From positions 124,001 to 188,000 of the forward strand of contig NZ_QLSU01000005.1 in the NCBI RefSeq assembly GCF_003268775.1: a stretch of 64,000 bases of DNA. Direction: 5' to 3'. Positions 1 to 10,122 of the stretch are shown here, piece by piece. Position numbers and translations under genes: made by a program. Numbering within the stretch: position 1 is the first letter of the stretch; every line of letters starts with the position of its first letter. Below the pieces are notes generated by a model. It was not told where the DNA came from. It saw only the letters and a program-made list of their open reading frames with translations, and made no database searches. This DNA comes from Paraburkholderia unamae (GTDB taxonomy: Bacteria > Pseudomonadota > Gammaproteobacteria > Burkholderiales > Burkholderiaceae).

Positions 1-1
1 C

Positions 2-1354
2 GACATCGTCGATCCCGCAAGCGAAGAACGCATCGGCACCCTCGCGATGGGCTGCGCCGAGGACACCGATCGCGCCGTCGCTGCCGCGCGCGCCGCTTTT
101 CCCGCATGGTCCGAAACGAGCCGCGAAACGCGTATCGCCCTGCTCGAGCGCATCGCCACGATCTATCAGCGACGCCTGCCCGACATCGCCGACGCGGTAC
201 GCCAGGAAATCGGCGCGCCCATCTCGCTGTGCAACGCGCTCCAGGCGCCGATCGGCCTCGCCCAGTTGCGCGCGGCCATCGACACGCTGCGCGATTTCCT
301 GTTCGAAACGACGCATGGCAAGAGCTACGTGCGCCGCGAGGCGATCGGCGTCGCCGCGCTCATCACGCCCTGGAACTGGCCGCTGAACCAGATCGCGGCC
401 AAGGTCGCGCCCGCGCTCGCGGCGGGCTGCACCGTGGTGCTCAAGCCTTCGGAGATCGCCCCGCTCGACGCCATGATCTTCGCCGACATCCTGCACGAGG
501 CCGGCACGCCGCCGGGCGTGTTCAACATGGTGTTCGGCGCAGGCCCCACCGTAGGCGCACGGCTCGCCTCGCATCCCGACGTCGACATGGTCTCCATCAC
601 TGGCTCGACGCGCGCGGGCGTGGAAGTCGCGATCAGCGCCGCGCCTACCGTCAAGCGCGTCGCCCAGGAACTGGGCGGCAAATCCGCTTTGCTCATTCTC
701 GACGACGCCGATCTCCAGAGCGCCGTGACGAGCGGTGTCGCGCAGTGCATGGCGAACGCCGGGCAAACCTGCATCGCGCCCACGCGCATGCTCGTGCCAC
801 GCGCGCGCCACGACGAAGCCGTCGCCATCGCGGCGGCCGCCGCGAACACCGTGACGGTCGGCGACCCGACGGATCCGGCCACGCGCATGGGTCCCCTCGC
901 CAACCGCGCACAGTACGAGAAAGTTCAGCACATGATCGAAACCGGCATTGCCGAAGGCGCGCGCCTCGCGGCAGGCGGCCCGGGTCGCCCGCCGGGCCTC
1001 GCGCGCGGCTTCTATGCGAGGCCCACGATCTTCGCCGGCGTTCACAACGGCATGACGATCGCGCGTGAAGAGATCTTCGGCCCCGTGCTCGCGATCATCC
1101 CCTACGACGACGAAGAGGACGCCATCCGCATTGCGAACGACAGCGTCTACGGACTCGCGGGCTATATCGCCACGAACGATGCGCAGCGCGCGCGAAGAGT
1201 GGCGGCGCGCCTGCGTGTGGGCTCGGTGCGCATCAACGGCGCGATGCTCGACGTGAACGTGCCCTTTGGCGGCTACAAGACGTCCGGCAACGGCCGCGAG
1301 TACGGCGCCGAGGGCCTCGCCGAATTTCTCGAATGCAAGTCGGTGACGATGTAG
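2..1354 (+). CDS. Aldehyde dehydrogenase family protein (5' truncated by window)
   Basis: NAD(P)-dependent oxidation of an aldehyde to the carboxylic acid; substrate not determinable. The frame is open from the first base and the first residues (DIVDPASEERIGTL) already match the N-terminal Rossmann region of the family, so the true start lies upstream. 450 residues are visible against about 475-485 in full-length members. Seen: the cofactor/substrate segment ITPWNWPLNQ, the general-base motif ELGGKS (Glu about fragment residue 223), the catalytic cysteine in GQTCIAP (about 257), and the C-terminal EEIFGPVL and PFGGYKTSGNGRE motifs. It could be a vanillin/benzaldehyde-type dehydrogenase given the feruloyl-CoA-synthase-like gene 6 kb downstream, but unrelated genes lie between, so that link is inference. 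Confidence 0.93.
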   Translation, partial: DIVDPASEERIGTLAMGCAEDTDRAVAAARAAFPAWSETSRETRIALLERIATIYQRRLPDIADAVRQEIGAPISLCNALQAPIGLAQLRAAIDTLRDFLFETTHGKSYVRREAIGVAALITPWNWPLNQIAAKVAPALAAGCTVVLKPSEIAPLDAMIFADILHEAGTPPGVFNMVFGAGPTVGARLASHPDVDMVSITGSTRAGVEVAISAAPTVKRVAQELGGKSALLILDDADLQSAVTSGVAQCMANAGQTCIAPTRMLVPRARHDEAVAIAAAAANTVTVGDPTDPATRMGPLANRAQYEKVQHMIETGIAEGARLAAGGPGRPPGLARGFYARPTIFAGVHNGMTIAREEIFGPVLAIIPYDDEEDAIRIANDSVYGLAGYIATNDAQRARRVAARLRVGSVRINGAMLDVNVPFGGYKTSGNGREYGAEGLAEFLECKSVTM

Positions 1355-1370
1355 GCGAAACAAAAGGAAA

Positions 1371-1390
1371 CGGGACCGTTGCCGGTCCCG
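1371..1390 (-). terminator. Intrinsic terminator after BON-domain gene
   Basis: Perfect 8-bp stem CGGGACCG/CGGTCCCG with a 4-nt loop. Read on the minus strand it is followed by a T-rich tract (TTTCCTTTTGTTT), so it serves the BON-domain gene ending at 1412. The aldehyde dehydrogenase converges on it from the other side and may share it. Confidence 0.65.
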
Positions 1391-1411
1391 CTCGCCCGTC
1401 CCGTCGGCGGG

Positions 1412-1774
1412 TTAGAACGTCGAGAGTGTCAACGTGTTCTTCACCGAATTCACCCCCGTCACACCCTGGGCAACGCGCGTCGCCTGATCGATCTGCGCCT
1501 GTTCCGGCACCCATCCCTCCAGCGTCACCGCGCCATGGGTCGCGCGCACGCTAATGCCGCTCGCGCGCAGCCCCTTCGCTTTCGCGAGGGCGTTCAGCAC
1601 GCGTCGGCGCAGGGCGCGATCGGCGGCCTTCGACGGAGCTGGCGCGGCGTCGGCCGAGGCCGCCTCGCCAAGGGGCGCGGAAGCCGGCGCCTCACCGCCC
1701 TGCGCATGAGCCTGCAATGAGGCGGCAAAAAGCATGGCCATGGCAAACATGCGGCCGTCGCGGGTGAAATTCAT
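1412..1774 (-). CDS. BON-domain periplasmic protein
   Basis: 120 aa. The N-terminus has a basic stretch, a hydrophobic core and AHAQG, a plausible signal peptidase I site, so the product should be periplasmic. An Ala/Pro-rich linker (about residues 27-48) leads to one BON domain (about 52-118) with the typical pattern RRRVLNALAKAKGL, then a beta-rich half around VTLEGWV and a terminal VKNTLTL. BON domains bind membranes or other envelope proteins and occur in OsmY-like stress proteins. ATG at 1774 is preceded by a GAGGAGGG Shine-Dalgarno. It stands alone between convergent neighbours; exact role unknown. Confidence 0.8.
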   Translation of the reverse strand: MNFTRDGRMFAMAMLFAASLQAHAQGGEAPASAPLGEAASADAAPAPSKAADRALRRRVLNALAKAKGLRASGISVRATHGAVTLEGWVPEQAQIDQATRVAQGVTGVNSVKNTLTLSTF

Positions 1775-1837
1775 TCTGGTCCCTCCTCGTTGATTGCTGT
1801 CGACTGCGAATAGCGGCTGGCCCGCGGCATGAGCGGG

Positions 1838-2953
1838 TCAGAAGCGGTGCGTCATGCCAAGCACGGCGAGCACCTGCTTCGTGCCGCCTTCCGTCACCGA
1901 GACACCCGGCCAGCTCATCGTGGCGCTGCCGTTGTTCTTCAGGTAGCCCGCGCGCATGTAGAACGCCGTGCGCTTCGAGATGCTGTGGTCATAGCCGACC
2001 TGCACGCCCGGAGTGTTGTCGTGCGCGCCGCGCACATTGCGCTCGACGGCTGCGACCTCAATCGTATCGGCCGGTGTGGCCTGAATCGTCGCGCCGAACT
2101 CCATCAGGCTCGACGACTTGCCCGCACCGAGCAGGGCCGCGAGCGAGTGCGGCGCAGCGTCGTGTGGACGGTTATATGCGTAGTTGAATTGCAGATTGAC
2201 GATGCCGATGCGGTAGCCGAGCGCGCTCGTAAAGTGCTCGGTCCCAAGCAGGTTGAGCGCGGCGGGCAACCCCGCGATCGTCGCCGTACCGGGATGCTGG
2301 TACTGGTAGGCGATGCCCGCGTACAGCCCGTACGCCGAATACGAGAGCCCCAGGTCGAGCGTGTTGCCCGAGGTCTCCGGCACCGGCTGAGTGGTGGTAG
2401 CCGAAAAGCCGTACAGCGCATAAAGCTGGAAACCCGCGAGATTCGGTGACTTGTAGAGTATCGAGTTGCTCGTGCGGCCCGTTGCGTACTGGGCGGCGAG
2501 TGTGTTGCGATCGACTGCCAGCACCCCCGCCGAAAGCGGCGAAAGAATTTCGTTGCCGCGGAAAGGATCGGACGGGTAGACGACCCAGAACGTCGGCTGA
2601 TACTGGCGCCCAAATGTAAGCGAGCCGTACTTGTCGTGTGTGAGGCCCACCCATGCTTGCCGGTAGAAGAGCGCGGTGGTATCCGCGAACAGCCCTCCGT
2701 TATTGATGTTGTACCCGGCTTCGACGTTGAACACCGCTTTCAGGCTGTTGCCGAGATCCTCACTCCCTTTCAGGCCGAACATCGATCCGGCGTTTCCGCC
2801 ACTTCGTTCGGAATACGAATGTTTACCTCCGTTATCCAGATACTGGAGGAATACATCGGCCACACCGTACAACGTCACGTTCGACTGCGCCGCGACGCTG
2901 CCGGCCATCACGGCCAGCGTGGCACCGCAAATCCCTTTGCTGATAAAACGCAT
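1838..2953 (-). CDS. Gram-negative porin, OpcP/OmpC-like
   Basis: 371-aa outer-membrane trimeric porin for passive uptake of small hydrophilic solutes. The signal peptide is MRFISKGICGATLAVMAGS with cleavage after VAAQ; the mature protein begins SNVTLYGVAD, the usual start of Burkholderiales porins. The body alternates amphipathic strands (FNVEAGYNINNG, GSLTFGRQYQ) and ends in Phe (VLGMTHRF), the BAM recognition signal. The frame extends upstream, but the ATG at 2953 has an AGAGGAGA ribosome site 6-7 nt away and starts the signal peptide, so it is chosen. Single gene; specificity cannot be read from sequence. Confidence 0.93.
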   Translation of the reverse strand: MRFISKGICGATLAVMAGSVAAQSNVTLYGVADVFLQYLDNGGKHSYSERSGGNAGSMFGLKGSEDLGNSLKAVFNVEAGYNINNGGLFADTTALFYRQAWVGLTHDKYGSLTFGRQYQPTFWVVYPSDPFRGNEILSPLSAGVLAVDRNTLAAQYATGRTSNSILYKSPNLAGFQLYALYGFSATTTQPVPETSGNTLDLGLSYSAYGLYAGIAYQYQHPGTATIAGLPAALNLLGTEHFTSALGYRIGIVNLQFNYAYNRPHDAAPHSLAALLGAGKSSSLMEFGATIQATPADTIEVAAVERNVRGAHDNTPGVQVGYDHSISKRTAFYMRAGYLKNNGSATMSWPGVSVTEGGTKQVLAVLGMTHRF

Positions 2954-3249
2954 GCACGTCTCCTCTTTTTTGATTGCCGCGTGCGAGAGGCGCGGCGAAT
3001 GTGCAACCGGTTTGCGCCGTCTGGCGCCGGCAGGCACATGCGGCGCAGTGTTGCAGGGACGAATTGACGAGCAACTACCCAAACGGAGTGGGGACGGGAA
3101 TACCCCGACCGGCACGCGTTCTTCCGCGAGACCCGGCAATGCCTGCGCGCGGCGGCCACCCGCGCGGGGTGGGGACACTTGCCCGAACCCCGTGCACCAT
3201 CGCGATATCGCGCCTTTCGTCGCTGTGGCGTATTCAGGAGTGGCATCTC

Positions 3250-3846
3250 ATGTCTCAAAATTACACCGCGGAGGTGCCGCGGAAATTGGCGCACACGCGC
3301 CAGATCGTTTGCACCGGCTACGTGCGCGAGGACGGCCTCTACGACATCGAAGCCCGCATGACGGACACGAAGGGCCACGACTCGGCCCTGTTGTTCAAGG
3401 ACGTGCCGAGTGGCGGCGCGATCCACGACATGCGGCTCACGCTCACGGTCGATGAGACTCTCGTGATCCGCGCGGCGCACGCGCGCACGGACAGCGCGCC
3501 CACGCCCTGGTGCGCGCAGATCAACGAGGCCTACGCGAAGCTGGTTGGCATCACGATTGGCAATGGTTTCATGAAGGAAGTGAAGACGCGGTTGGGCGGC
3601 ACGCGGGGTTGCACGCACCTCACGGAACTGCTCGGCCCGATGGCCACCACGGCGTTCCAGACGCTCATTGGGCTGCGGCAGGACGCGCATGAGCGCCTGG
3701 CCGAAGCCGTGCGCGGCGAGCGCTCGCCGCTGCTTCCCATGCTCGACACGTGCCACGCCTGGCGCGCGCAAGGCGAAGTGGTTCATGTCCTGCGCGAACG
3801 CTCCGGCGCCGCGCCCGCCCGAGCGCAAGCGGCCGCCGATGCCTAG
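3250..3846 (+). CDS. DUF2889 family protein
   Basis: 198-aa soluble protein without signal peptide or membrane segment. The opening residues (RKLAHTRQIVCTGYVREDGLYDIEA by position 10-35) and the later segment around FMKEVKTRLGGTRGCTHLTELL match the DUF2889 family, whose function is not established. A conserved Cys-Thr-His (GCTHL) could be a metal or catalytic site, but that is inference. The ATG at 3250 is preceded by CAGGAG at ideal spacing; longer in-frame extensions lack this. Single gene between the porin (divergent) and the LuxR regulator. Confidence 0.75.
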   Translation: MSQNYTAEVPRKLAHTRQIVCTGYVREDGLYDIEARMTDTKGHDSALLFKDVPSGGAIHDMRLTLTVDETLVIRAAHARTDSAPTPWCAQINEAYAKLVGITIGNGFMKEVKTRLGGTRGCTHLTELLGPMATTAFQTLIGLRQDAHERLAEAVRGERSPLLPMLDTCHAWRAQGEVVHVLRERSGAAPARAQAAADA

Positions 3847-3943
3847 CCGCCTTCGCCGTTGGGCGCCGGACCTCGTTGCACCGCCGCATTGCAGTGCGGC
3901 AAGCTCCGCCGCTCCCCCCGCGCGTTCGCGCAACCGCGCGCGC

Positions 3944-3949
3944 TACAAT
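3944..3949 (+). promoter_or_regulatory. Candidate -10 box (TACAAT) for the MalT-like regulator
   Basis: TACAAT, one mismatch from TATAAT, lies 71 nt upstream of the ATG at 4021. No convincing -35 hexamer sits 16-18 nt upstream, so this would be a weak or activated promoter. Confidence 0.35.
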
Positions 3950-4020
3950 AGCCCGATCCTCGTTTGGTCATCGGGCGCGCGCAGTCATCGCGCCGCCACG
4001 ACTGCAAGGCGCACGCGAAC

Positions 4021-6834
4021 ATGCCGCAACGCCGGCCCGATTCCCCTTCTGCCGCCACCGGCGCATCGCCCCGGGTGATGGCACCGCGCAACAAGACGCG
4101 CGTCGTCGCGCGCGAGCGTGTGGTCGGCCAGTTGATCGAAGCCCGCCGCAAGCGCTGCATCGTGCTCCAGGGGCCCGCCGGCTGCGGCAAGACCACCACG
4201 TTGCTCGCCTGGCGCGAGGCGCTGCTGCCGCTCGGCTTCGACCTCGCCTGGCTCACGCTCGCGCCCGAAGACGACGACCTGGCAAGCTTCGTCGACGGCC
4301 TCGTGGCGAGTCTCGCCCAGGTCGATCCCGCCATTTGCCGCGAAGCCGCCCTCCTCGGCGGGCGCGGCGTGGACGACGAAGCGGTCGAGCGCACCGTCAT
4401 CGCGCTCGTGCGCGCCATCGCCAGCCGCTCCGCCGACCTCGCCCTCGTCGTCGACGACCTCGACCACGTCACCAACCCGCGCAGTCATCGCGCGTTGCAA
4501 TGGCTCATCGACTACGCGCCGCCCAACCTGCACATCGCGCTCGTGTCGCGCGGCAGTTTTCCTGTGTCGCTTGGCCGCCTGCGCGATCAGGATCTGGTGC
4601 TCGAACTCAACATGCGCGACCTGCGCTTCACCTTTGCCGAATCGGCGCAATACCTGCGCGCGCAACTCGGCGAGGTGAGCGAGCGCGATGCGCGCGAAAT
4701 GCATGAATTGACCGACGGCTGGGTAACGGGCCTTCAGCTCTTCGCCATGCACCTCAAGCGCCGCCGCACGTCCATCGGCACAGCGGACGTCTCGGCGTCG
4801 CTCGCAAGCACGCATCTGCACGACGCGCGCGCGTTCGGCGACTACTTCGAGCGCGCAGTCCTGTCGCGCCTTTCCGCGAGCGAAGTCGAGTTGCTCGTGC
4901 GCATGTCGGTTTGCGCTCGCCTGTGCTCGTCGCTGTGCGTCGCGCTGGTCGGCGACGAGCAGCCGTCGGGCGAAGTGCTCGCGCTGCTCGCGCGCCTCGA
5001 AAACGACAACCTCTTCATCGCGCAGATCGAGCGCGTGGGCAACGAGACCTGGTACCGGCTCAATCCCCTGTTTCGCGAAACCTTGCTCGAACGCTTGCGC
5101 GAACGCAGCGAGTTCTTGCAGCGCAAAGTGCACCATGCGGCGTGGTGCTGGTTCCGCGACCATGGACTCAGGGAAGAAGCGGTGCGCCACGCACTGCTGG
5201 CCGGCGAACCGGCCGCCGCCGCCGAACTCGTACTCAAGGTGGCGCGCAAGCTGCAATTCTCGGGCGATCTGCGCCGGCTCGCCTCGCTAATGCATCTGCT
5301 GCCGCATGCCGAGATCGAGGCGAGGATCGACTTGCGCCTGTGGCGACTGCAACTCCAGTTGTATGCGCGAGACTTCGAGGCCTGCGCCGCCACCATCGCC
5401 CGCCTCGACGCCGACATTCCCGCGGACGACGTCGCCGCACGATACCGGCTCACGCTGCTGCGCGCCGCCGTCGACGTGCAGCGTGACGACGCCGAAAGCG
5501 CCATGGCGATCCTGCCGCAGATACTCGCCACGCCGCCCGACACCAACAGCATATCGATCGGCGCGCGCAACAATCTGCTGTCGTGGCTCTACATGCGCCA
5601 CGGAGACTACGAGCAGGCCCGCGCCATCCAGTCCGATGCAGATCATCTGCTGTTCGCCGGCGCGCCGTTGATCGGCACCCCAGGCGGCATGCTCAACGGC
5701 CGCTGCATCGTCGGCTTCAGTTACGCCCTCGAAGGGCGCTTCCAGGAAGTCGAGCGCATCAGCCGCGACGTGCTCGCGGAGGCCGACCAGCGCGGCAGCA
5801 GCGCGGCGGAAGCCGCTTGCCTCGCGGCAGCCCAGCTAGGCGAGGCGCTCTATGAGTTCAACGACATCGCCGGTGCGCGACGGCTGCTCGAAGACCGCGT
5901 CGACGTGCTCGAACGCGTGTCCATTCCGGACTCCGTACTACGCGTGTTCACCGTGCTTTCGGCGGCGCACTGGGCCGAGGGGCACCGGCTCGATGCGCTC
6001 GCCTACCTCGAGCGGCTCGAAGAATACGCAAGCCGCCAGGGTCTGGCGCGGCTCCTCGCGCACAGTCTCGCCGCGCAGGTTCGCCAGCATCTGCAATGCG
6101 GCCAGTACGACGACGCGCAAAGCCACCTCGCGCGCCTCGACATGATCGCGGCGCGCCTGCGGCCCACGCAGCCGAATGCGTGGCACGACGCTCACGCGCT
6201 CGCCGAGCGCTCGCATGTGAGCTGGTGCCTCGCACACGAAGACTTCGAGGGTGCGGCCATGCGCCTGCCGGCGCTCATCGCGCTTTGCGGCGAGCGCGGC
6301 GGGCAGCATCACGTCGTCCAGCTACGCATGCAATCGGCGCTCGTGGACCAGCGGCGCGGGCGTATGGACACGGCACGGGGCACCGCGCTCATGGGCCTGC
6401 GCCTCGGCCACCGGCTTGGCCTCGTGCGCAGCGTGCTCGACGTCGACCCCGGCATCGTCTCGTTCGCTGAACAGGTCGTGCGCGCGGGCTTGCCTGGCAC
6501 TGCGGATGATCGTGACGACAGCGTCGACCCGGTGCTGGCCTTCTACGTCGACCGCTTGCGCGCCGCGCAGGCGAGCGCCGCCGCCCTCGCGAGCACGACG
6601 AACGAAGCGGCGCTCGAGCGCGTTGCGGCGCCAGGCGGCGCCGACACGCTCAGCGAGCGCGAAACGAAGGTCGTGAGCCTGCTCGCGCAAGCGATGCCCA
6701 ACAAGAAAATCGCGCGCACGCTGGGCATTTCGCCGGAAACGGTCAAATGGCACCTCAAGAACATCTACGGCAAGCTCGGCGTGTCGAGCCGCGACGAAGC
6801 GGTCGCCCGCGTGCGCGACCTCGGCATCGAATAG
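4021..6834 (+). CDS. LuxR-family ATP-dependent (MalT/AlkS-like, LAL) transcriptional regulator
   Basis: 937-aa cytoplasmic regulator of the large ATP-binding LuxR class. Domains in order: N-terminal STAND-type ATPase with Walker [10 protein letters not shown] (about residues 51-59) and a Walker B-like LALVVDDLD; winged-helix region; long alpha-helical TPR-like array (about 400-850); C-terminal LuxR-type helix-turn-helix (about 877-937: [33 protein letters not shown]). Relatives such as MalT and AlkS activate catabolic operons upon inducer binding with ATP. It lies directly upstream of and in line with the six-gene CoA-catabolic cluster, so it is its likely activator (inference). The start is uncertain: a TTG at 3964 and ATG at 4078 are in frame; no start has a clear Shine-Dalgarno. 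Confidence 0.88.
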   Translation: MPQRRPDSPSAATGASPRVMAPRNKTRVVARERVVGQLIEARRKRCIVLQGPAGCGKTTTLLAWREALLPLGFDLAWLTLAPEDDDLASFVDGLVASLAQVDPAICREAALLGGRGVDDEAVERTVIALVRAIASRSADLALVVDDLDHVTNPRSHRALQWLIDYAPPNLHIALVSRGSFPVSLGRLRDQDLVLELNMRDLRFTFAESAQYLRAQLGEVSERDAREMHELTDGWVTGLQLFAMHLKRRRTSIGTADVSASLASTHLHDARAFGDYFERAVLSRLSASEVELLVRMSVCARLCSSLCVALVGDEQPSGEVLALLARLENDNLFIAQIERVGNETWYRLNPLFRETLLERLRERSEFLQRKVHHAAWCWFRDHGLREEAVRHALLAGEPAAAAELVLKVARKLQFSGDLRRLASLMHLLPHAEIEARIDLRLWRLQLQLYARDFEACAATIARLDADIPADDVAARYRLTLLRAAVDVQRDDAESAMAILPQILATPPDTNSISIGARNNLLSWLYMRHGDYEQARAIQSDADHLLFAGAPLIGTPGGMLNGRCIVGFSYALEGRFQEVERISRDVLAEADQRGSSAAEAACLAAAQLGEALYEFNDIAGARRLLEDRVDVLERVSIPDSVLRVFTVLSAAHWAEGHRLDALAYLERLEEYASRQGLARLLAHSLAAQVRQHLQCGQYDDAQSHLARLDMIAARLRPTQPNAWHDAHALAERSHVSWCLAHEDFEGAAMRLPALIALCGERGGQHHVVQLRMQSALVDQRRGRMDTARGTALMGLRLGHRLGLVRSVLDVDPGIVSFAEQVVRAGLPGTADDRDDSVDPVLAFYVDRLRAAQASAAALASTTNEAALERVAAPGGADTLSERETKVVSLLAQAMPNKKIARTLGISPETVKWHLKNIYGKLGVSSRDEAVARVRDLGIE

Positions 6835-7015
6835 CCGACCTGCGTCTTCCGCACGCGGGCGCGCAGGCGCTACCCGGTTCGGGTGGTACGGCCCACCGCT
6901 CCACCCGCTATCCTTGGTTTCAAGGGGTTCCGCCCGGCGGAACCCCGCCCGACACAGACACAATCAACGTGGTGCGGCCTACGGACTGCACGCAAACGTC
7001 AGGAGACACGGCTCA

Positions 7016-8896
7016 ATGAGTACGCTCACGGCCAACATTTCGCCGCCGCTCGCCTTCCGGCCGGTCCGCATGCCCCATCGCCAGACGCTCGTTGAAAAGC
7101 ACCGCGACGGCAGCTTGATCCTCCGTCCGGCCAACCCGCCGCCCGCCATCGCCGAAGGCAGCTTCGCGGATTTCATCGAGAGTTGGGCGAGCACGCGCGG
7201 CGAGAGCGCCGCCTTCTGTGAGCGCGGCGGCGACGGCGCGTGGCGGCGCGTAAGCTGGCGCGAGTTATGGCAGCAAGTGCAGTGTGTCGGCGCAGCCCTC
7301 CTTGAGATGGGCCTCGATCAGGCACATCCGCTTATGCTGCTTTCTGGCAATTCGATCGAGCAAGCCATCGTGCTGCTCGCCGCCGAATACGTGGGCGTTC
7401 CCATCGCGCCGGTTTCACCCGCCTACTCAACGCTGAGCCAGGACTTCGCACGCCTGAGGGCCGTGGTCGATCTGGTGCCGCCCGCGGCGCTGTTCGTGCA
7501 GAGCACCACACCCTTCGAGCGCGCACTCGCCGCGCTCGCGCATCTGGGCGCCCCGGTCATCGCCGTGCGCGGCGCCGGCGCAGGCCAGATCGACTGGGCG
7601 ACGCTCTCGCACACGGAACTGACCGAGTCGCGCCGCGCGGCCGTTGCCGCCGCGCACGCGGCAATCGCGCCCGAGGCGACGGCACGCGTGCTCTTCACGT
7701 CGGGCTCGACCGGCACGCCCAAGGGCGTCAACCTGACTTACCGCAACTTCAAGGCGGTAGCCTCCTATTTCGCCGACAACCTCGCCTTCCTGCGCGACAC
7801 CGAGCCCGTGTTCCTCGACTGGCTGCCGTGGCACCACGGTCTGGGCGGCGTGCTGAACCTGGGGCGCTCGATCCAGTTCGGCGCGACCCACTATATCGAC
7901 GACGGTCGTCCCGTGCCCGGCATGATCGAGCGCACGGTGCGCAACCTGCGCGAGGTGGCGCCCACGATCTTCACGAGCGTGCCCTCGGCCTGGACCGTGC
8001 TCGCCAACGAGCTTGAACGCGATCCCGAACTTGCTGCGAACCTGTTCTCGAAGGTCCACTTCTTCGGCTACGGCGGCGCGAGCCTGCCCACCGAGGTCTG
8101 GGAGCGCATTCAGCGCGTCGCGGAAAAAACCATCGGCCAGCGCATCGCCTTCATGAGCGGTCTCGCCTGCACGGAAACGAGCGGCATGGGCACCTTCTGC
8201 GGCTGGCCCACCGACACGGTCGGCAATATCGGCACGCCGGTGCCGGGCTCCGAGGTCAAACTCGTGCCGCTCGAAGGCGCTGACGAGCGCTATGAGATCC
8301 GCATGCGCGGTGCGAACGTGTTCGGCGGCTATATCAAGCACCCCGAACTCACCGCTGCCGCTTTCGACGATGAAGGCTTCTTCAAGTTGGGCGACGCCGT
8401 GCGCTTCGCCAATCCGCATAATCCTTCGGAAGGCTTGCTGTTCGCGGGGCGCGTGGTCGAAGACTTCAAGCTCACCAACGGCACCTGGGTGCGCACGGGC
8501 GCAATGCGCCTCGCGCTGCTCGACCGCTGCGCACCGCTGCTCACCGACGCCGTGATCTGCGGGCACGATCATGCCTATGTCGCCGCGCTTGCCTGGCCGA
8601 ACGTGGCCGCATGCCAGCGTCTCGCGCCGGAACTCGCCGGCCTCGACGCCGCCGCGCTCGTGCAGCACCCCATTCTCATTGCCGAGTTGAGCGAACGGCT
8701 GCGTGGGCAGCGGGGCCAGGGTGCGAGCGTTCACGTCGAGCGCCTCGTGCTGATGGCCGAACCGCCCTCCATGGACGCCAACGAGATCGCCGATAAGGGT
8801 TACGTCAATCAGGCCGTCACGCGTGCGCGCCGGGCTCACCTCGTCGACGCGCTTTATCTTCCCGAACCTGCCGCGCATATCGCACGCGCGCATTGA
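7016..8896 (+). CDS. Feruloyl-CoA synthase-like AMP-forming acyl-CoA ligase
   Basis: 626 aa. Activates a carboxylic acid to its CoA thioester via an acyl-adenylate. Adenylate-forming motif FTSGSTGTPKG at about residues 227-237, then DWLPWHHGLGG, the aromatic-acid-ligase-like GLACTETSG, GDA and the C-terminal lysine in ADKG (about K594). Overall layout, including the SPAYSTLSQDFARLR segment and a late AEPPSMDANEI, matches feruloyl-CoA synthases rather than fatty-acid ligases. Substrate may be ferulate or another aryl- or alicyclic acid. ATG at 7016 has an AGGAG site 10 nt upstream. First gene of a co-directional six-gene cluster (57 nt before the acyl-CoA dehydrogenase). Confidence 0.85.
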   Translation: MSTLTANISPPLAFRPVRMPHRQTLVEKHRDGSLILRPANPPPAIAEGSFADFIESWASTRGESAAFCERGGDGAWRRVSWRELWQQVQCVGAALLEMGLDQAHPLMLLSGNSIEQAIVLLAAEYVGVPIAPVSPAYSTLSQDFARLRAVVDLVPPAALFVQSTTPFERALAALAHLGAPVIAVRGAGAGQIDWATLSHTELTESRRAAVAAAHAAIAPEATARVLFTSGSTGTPKGVNLTYRNFKAVASYFADNLAFLRDTEPVFLDWLPWHHGLGGVLNLGRSIQFGATHYIDDGRPVPGMIERTVRNLREVAPTIFTSVPSAWTVLANELERDPELAANLFSKVHFFGYGGASLPTEVWERIQRVAEKTIGQRIAFMSGLACTETSGMGTFCGWPTDTVGNIGTPVPGSEVKLVPLEGADERYEIRMRGANVFGGYIKHPELTAAAFDDEGFFKLGDAVRFANPHNPSEGLLFAGRVVEDFKLTNGTWVRTGAMRLALLDRCAPLLTDAVICGHDHAYVAALAWPNVAACQRLAPELAGLDAAALVQHPILIAELSERLRGQRGQGASVHVERLVLMAEPPSMDANEIADKGYVNQAVTRARRAHLVDALYLPEPAAHIARAH

Positions 8897-8953
8897 TCCC
8901 CCCGCCTTGATCCACAGTCAAGAACGCAAACGCCTACATTCAGGAATCCTGAT

Positions 8954-10093
8954 ATGCAAATCAACCGCAACGTCTTCCGCGACGACCACGAGATGCTGCG
9001 CACCACTGCGCGCCGCTTCCTTGAAAAAGAATGCGTGCCGAAGCAGGCCGAATGGGACAAAGCCGGCAAGGTCGACCGCGAGACCTGGCTGAAAGCCGGC
9101 CGCGAAGGCCTGCTCTGCCTCACGCTACCCACCGAGTACGGCGGCGGCGGCGGCGACTTCGGCCACGCAGCCGTGCTCAACGAGGAAATCAACCGCGCCG
9201 GCGTGAGCGGCCTCGGGTTCCCGGTTCACTCGGACATCATCGCCCCGTATATCGCGCGCCTTGGCAACGAAGAACAGAAGCAGCGCTGGCTGCCGAAGGT
9301 TTGCTCGGGTGAATACATTCTGGCCATCGGCATGACCGAGCCTGGCACGGGAAGCGACCTGAAGGCCGTGCGCACGACCGCCATTCGCGACGGCGACGAA
9401 TACGTGATCAACGGCAGCAAGACCTTCATCAGCAACGGTCTGAATGCCGACCTCATCATCATGGTCTGCAAGACTGACCCGGCGGCGGGCTCCAAAGGCG
9501 TGAGCCTGATCGTCGTGGAGGCGGACCGTGAAGGCTTCCGCCGCGGCCGCAAGCTCGACAAGGTAGGCCAGCACGCGCAGGACACGGCAGAACTCTTCTT
9601 CGACAACGTGCGCGTGCCGGTCTCGAACCGCCTCGGCGAGGAAGGTAAGGGTTTCGCGTATCTGATGGCGGAACTGCCGCAGGAACGGCTGTCGATCGCC
9701 GTGGGCGCGGCCGCGAAGCTCGAAGCGTGCCTCGAGCACACGCTGAACTACGTGAAGGACCGCAAGGCGTTCAACCAGACCGTGTGGGACTTCCAGAACA
9801 CCAAGTTCAAGCTTGCCGACATCAAGGCCCAGGCGCTCGCCGTACGTCTGATGGTCGATCACTACCTCTCGGAGCACGTACGCCGCCGCCTCACGCTCGA
9901 AGAAGCGGCCGTGGTGAAGCTCTTTGCGACCGAGTCGCTCGGCAAGGCGCTCGACGACATGGTGCAACTGCATGGCGGCTACGGCTACATGCTCGAATAT
10001 CCGGTGGCCCGCGCCTTCTGCGACTCGCGCGTCAACCGCATTTACGGCGGCACGAGCGAAGTGATGCGTGACCTGATCTCGCGCAAGCTTTAA
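8954..10093 (+). CDS. Acyl-CoA dehydrogenase
   Basis: 379-aa FAD flavoprotein that introduces the alpha,beta double bond into an acyl-CoA, passing electrons to ETF. Seen: N-terminal helical domain; the FAD/substrate beta domain with AIGMTEPGTGSDL and INGSKTFISNG; the C-terminal helical domain with QLHGGYGYMLEYPVAR, in which Glu (about E348) sits where the catalytic base of medium-chain enzymes lies; and RIYGGTSEVMRDLI at the end. The ATG follows CAGGAATCCTGAT. Lies between the CoA ligase and the thiolase (29-nt gap), supporting one transcript. Presence of this step implies that the ligase product has a saturated side chain at some stage. Confidence 0.92.
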   Translation: MQINRNVFRDDHEMLRTTARRFLEKECVPKQAEWDKAGKVDRETWLKAGREGLLCLTLPTEYGGGGGDFGHAAVLNEEINRAGVSGLGFPVHSDIIAPYIARLGNEEQKQRWLPKVCSGEYILAIGMTEPGTGSDLKAVRTTAIRDGDEYVINGSKTFISNGLNADLIIMVCKTDPAAGSKGVSLIVVEADREGFRRGRKLDKVGQHAQDTAELFFDNVRVPVSNRLGEEGKGFAYLMAELPQERLSIAVGAAAKLEACLEHTLNYVKDRKAFNQTVWDFQNTKFKLADIKAQALAVRLMVDHYLSEHVRRRLTLEEAAVVKLFATESLGKALDDMVQLHGGYGYMLEYPVARAFCDSRVNRIYGGTSEVMRDLISRKL

Positions 10094-10122
10094 AAAATCT
10101 CAATACATTTAGGAGTACCGAT

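Noticed and set aside
1817..1841. Hairpin CTGGCCCGC/GCGGGTCAG at the porin stop codon
   Set aside because: Overlaps the stop codon, contains a G-U pair and has no U-tract; not convincing as a terminator.
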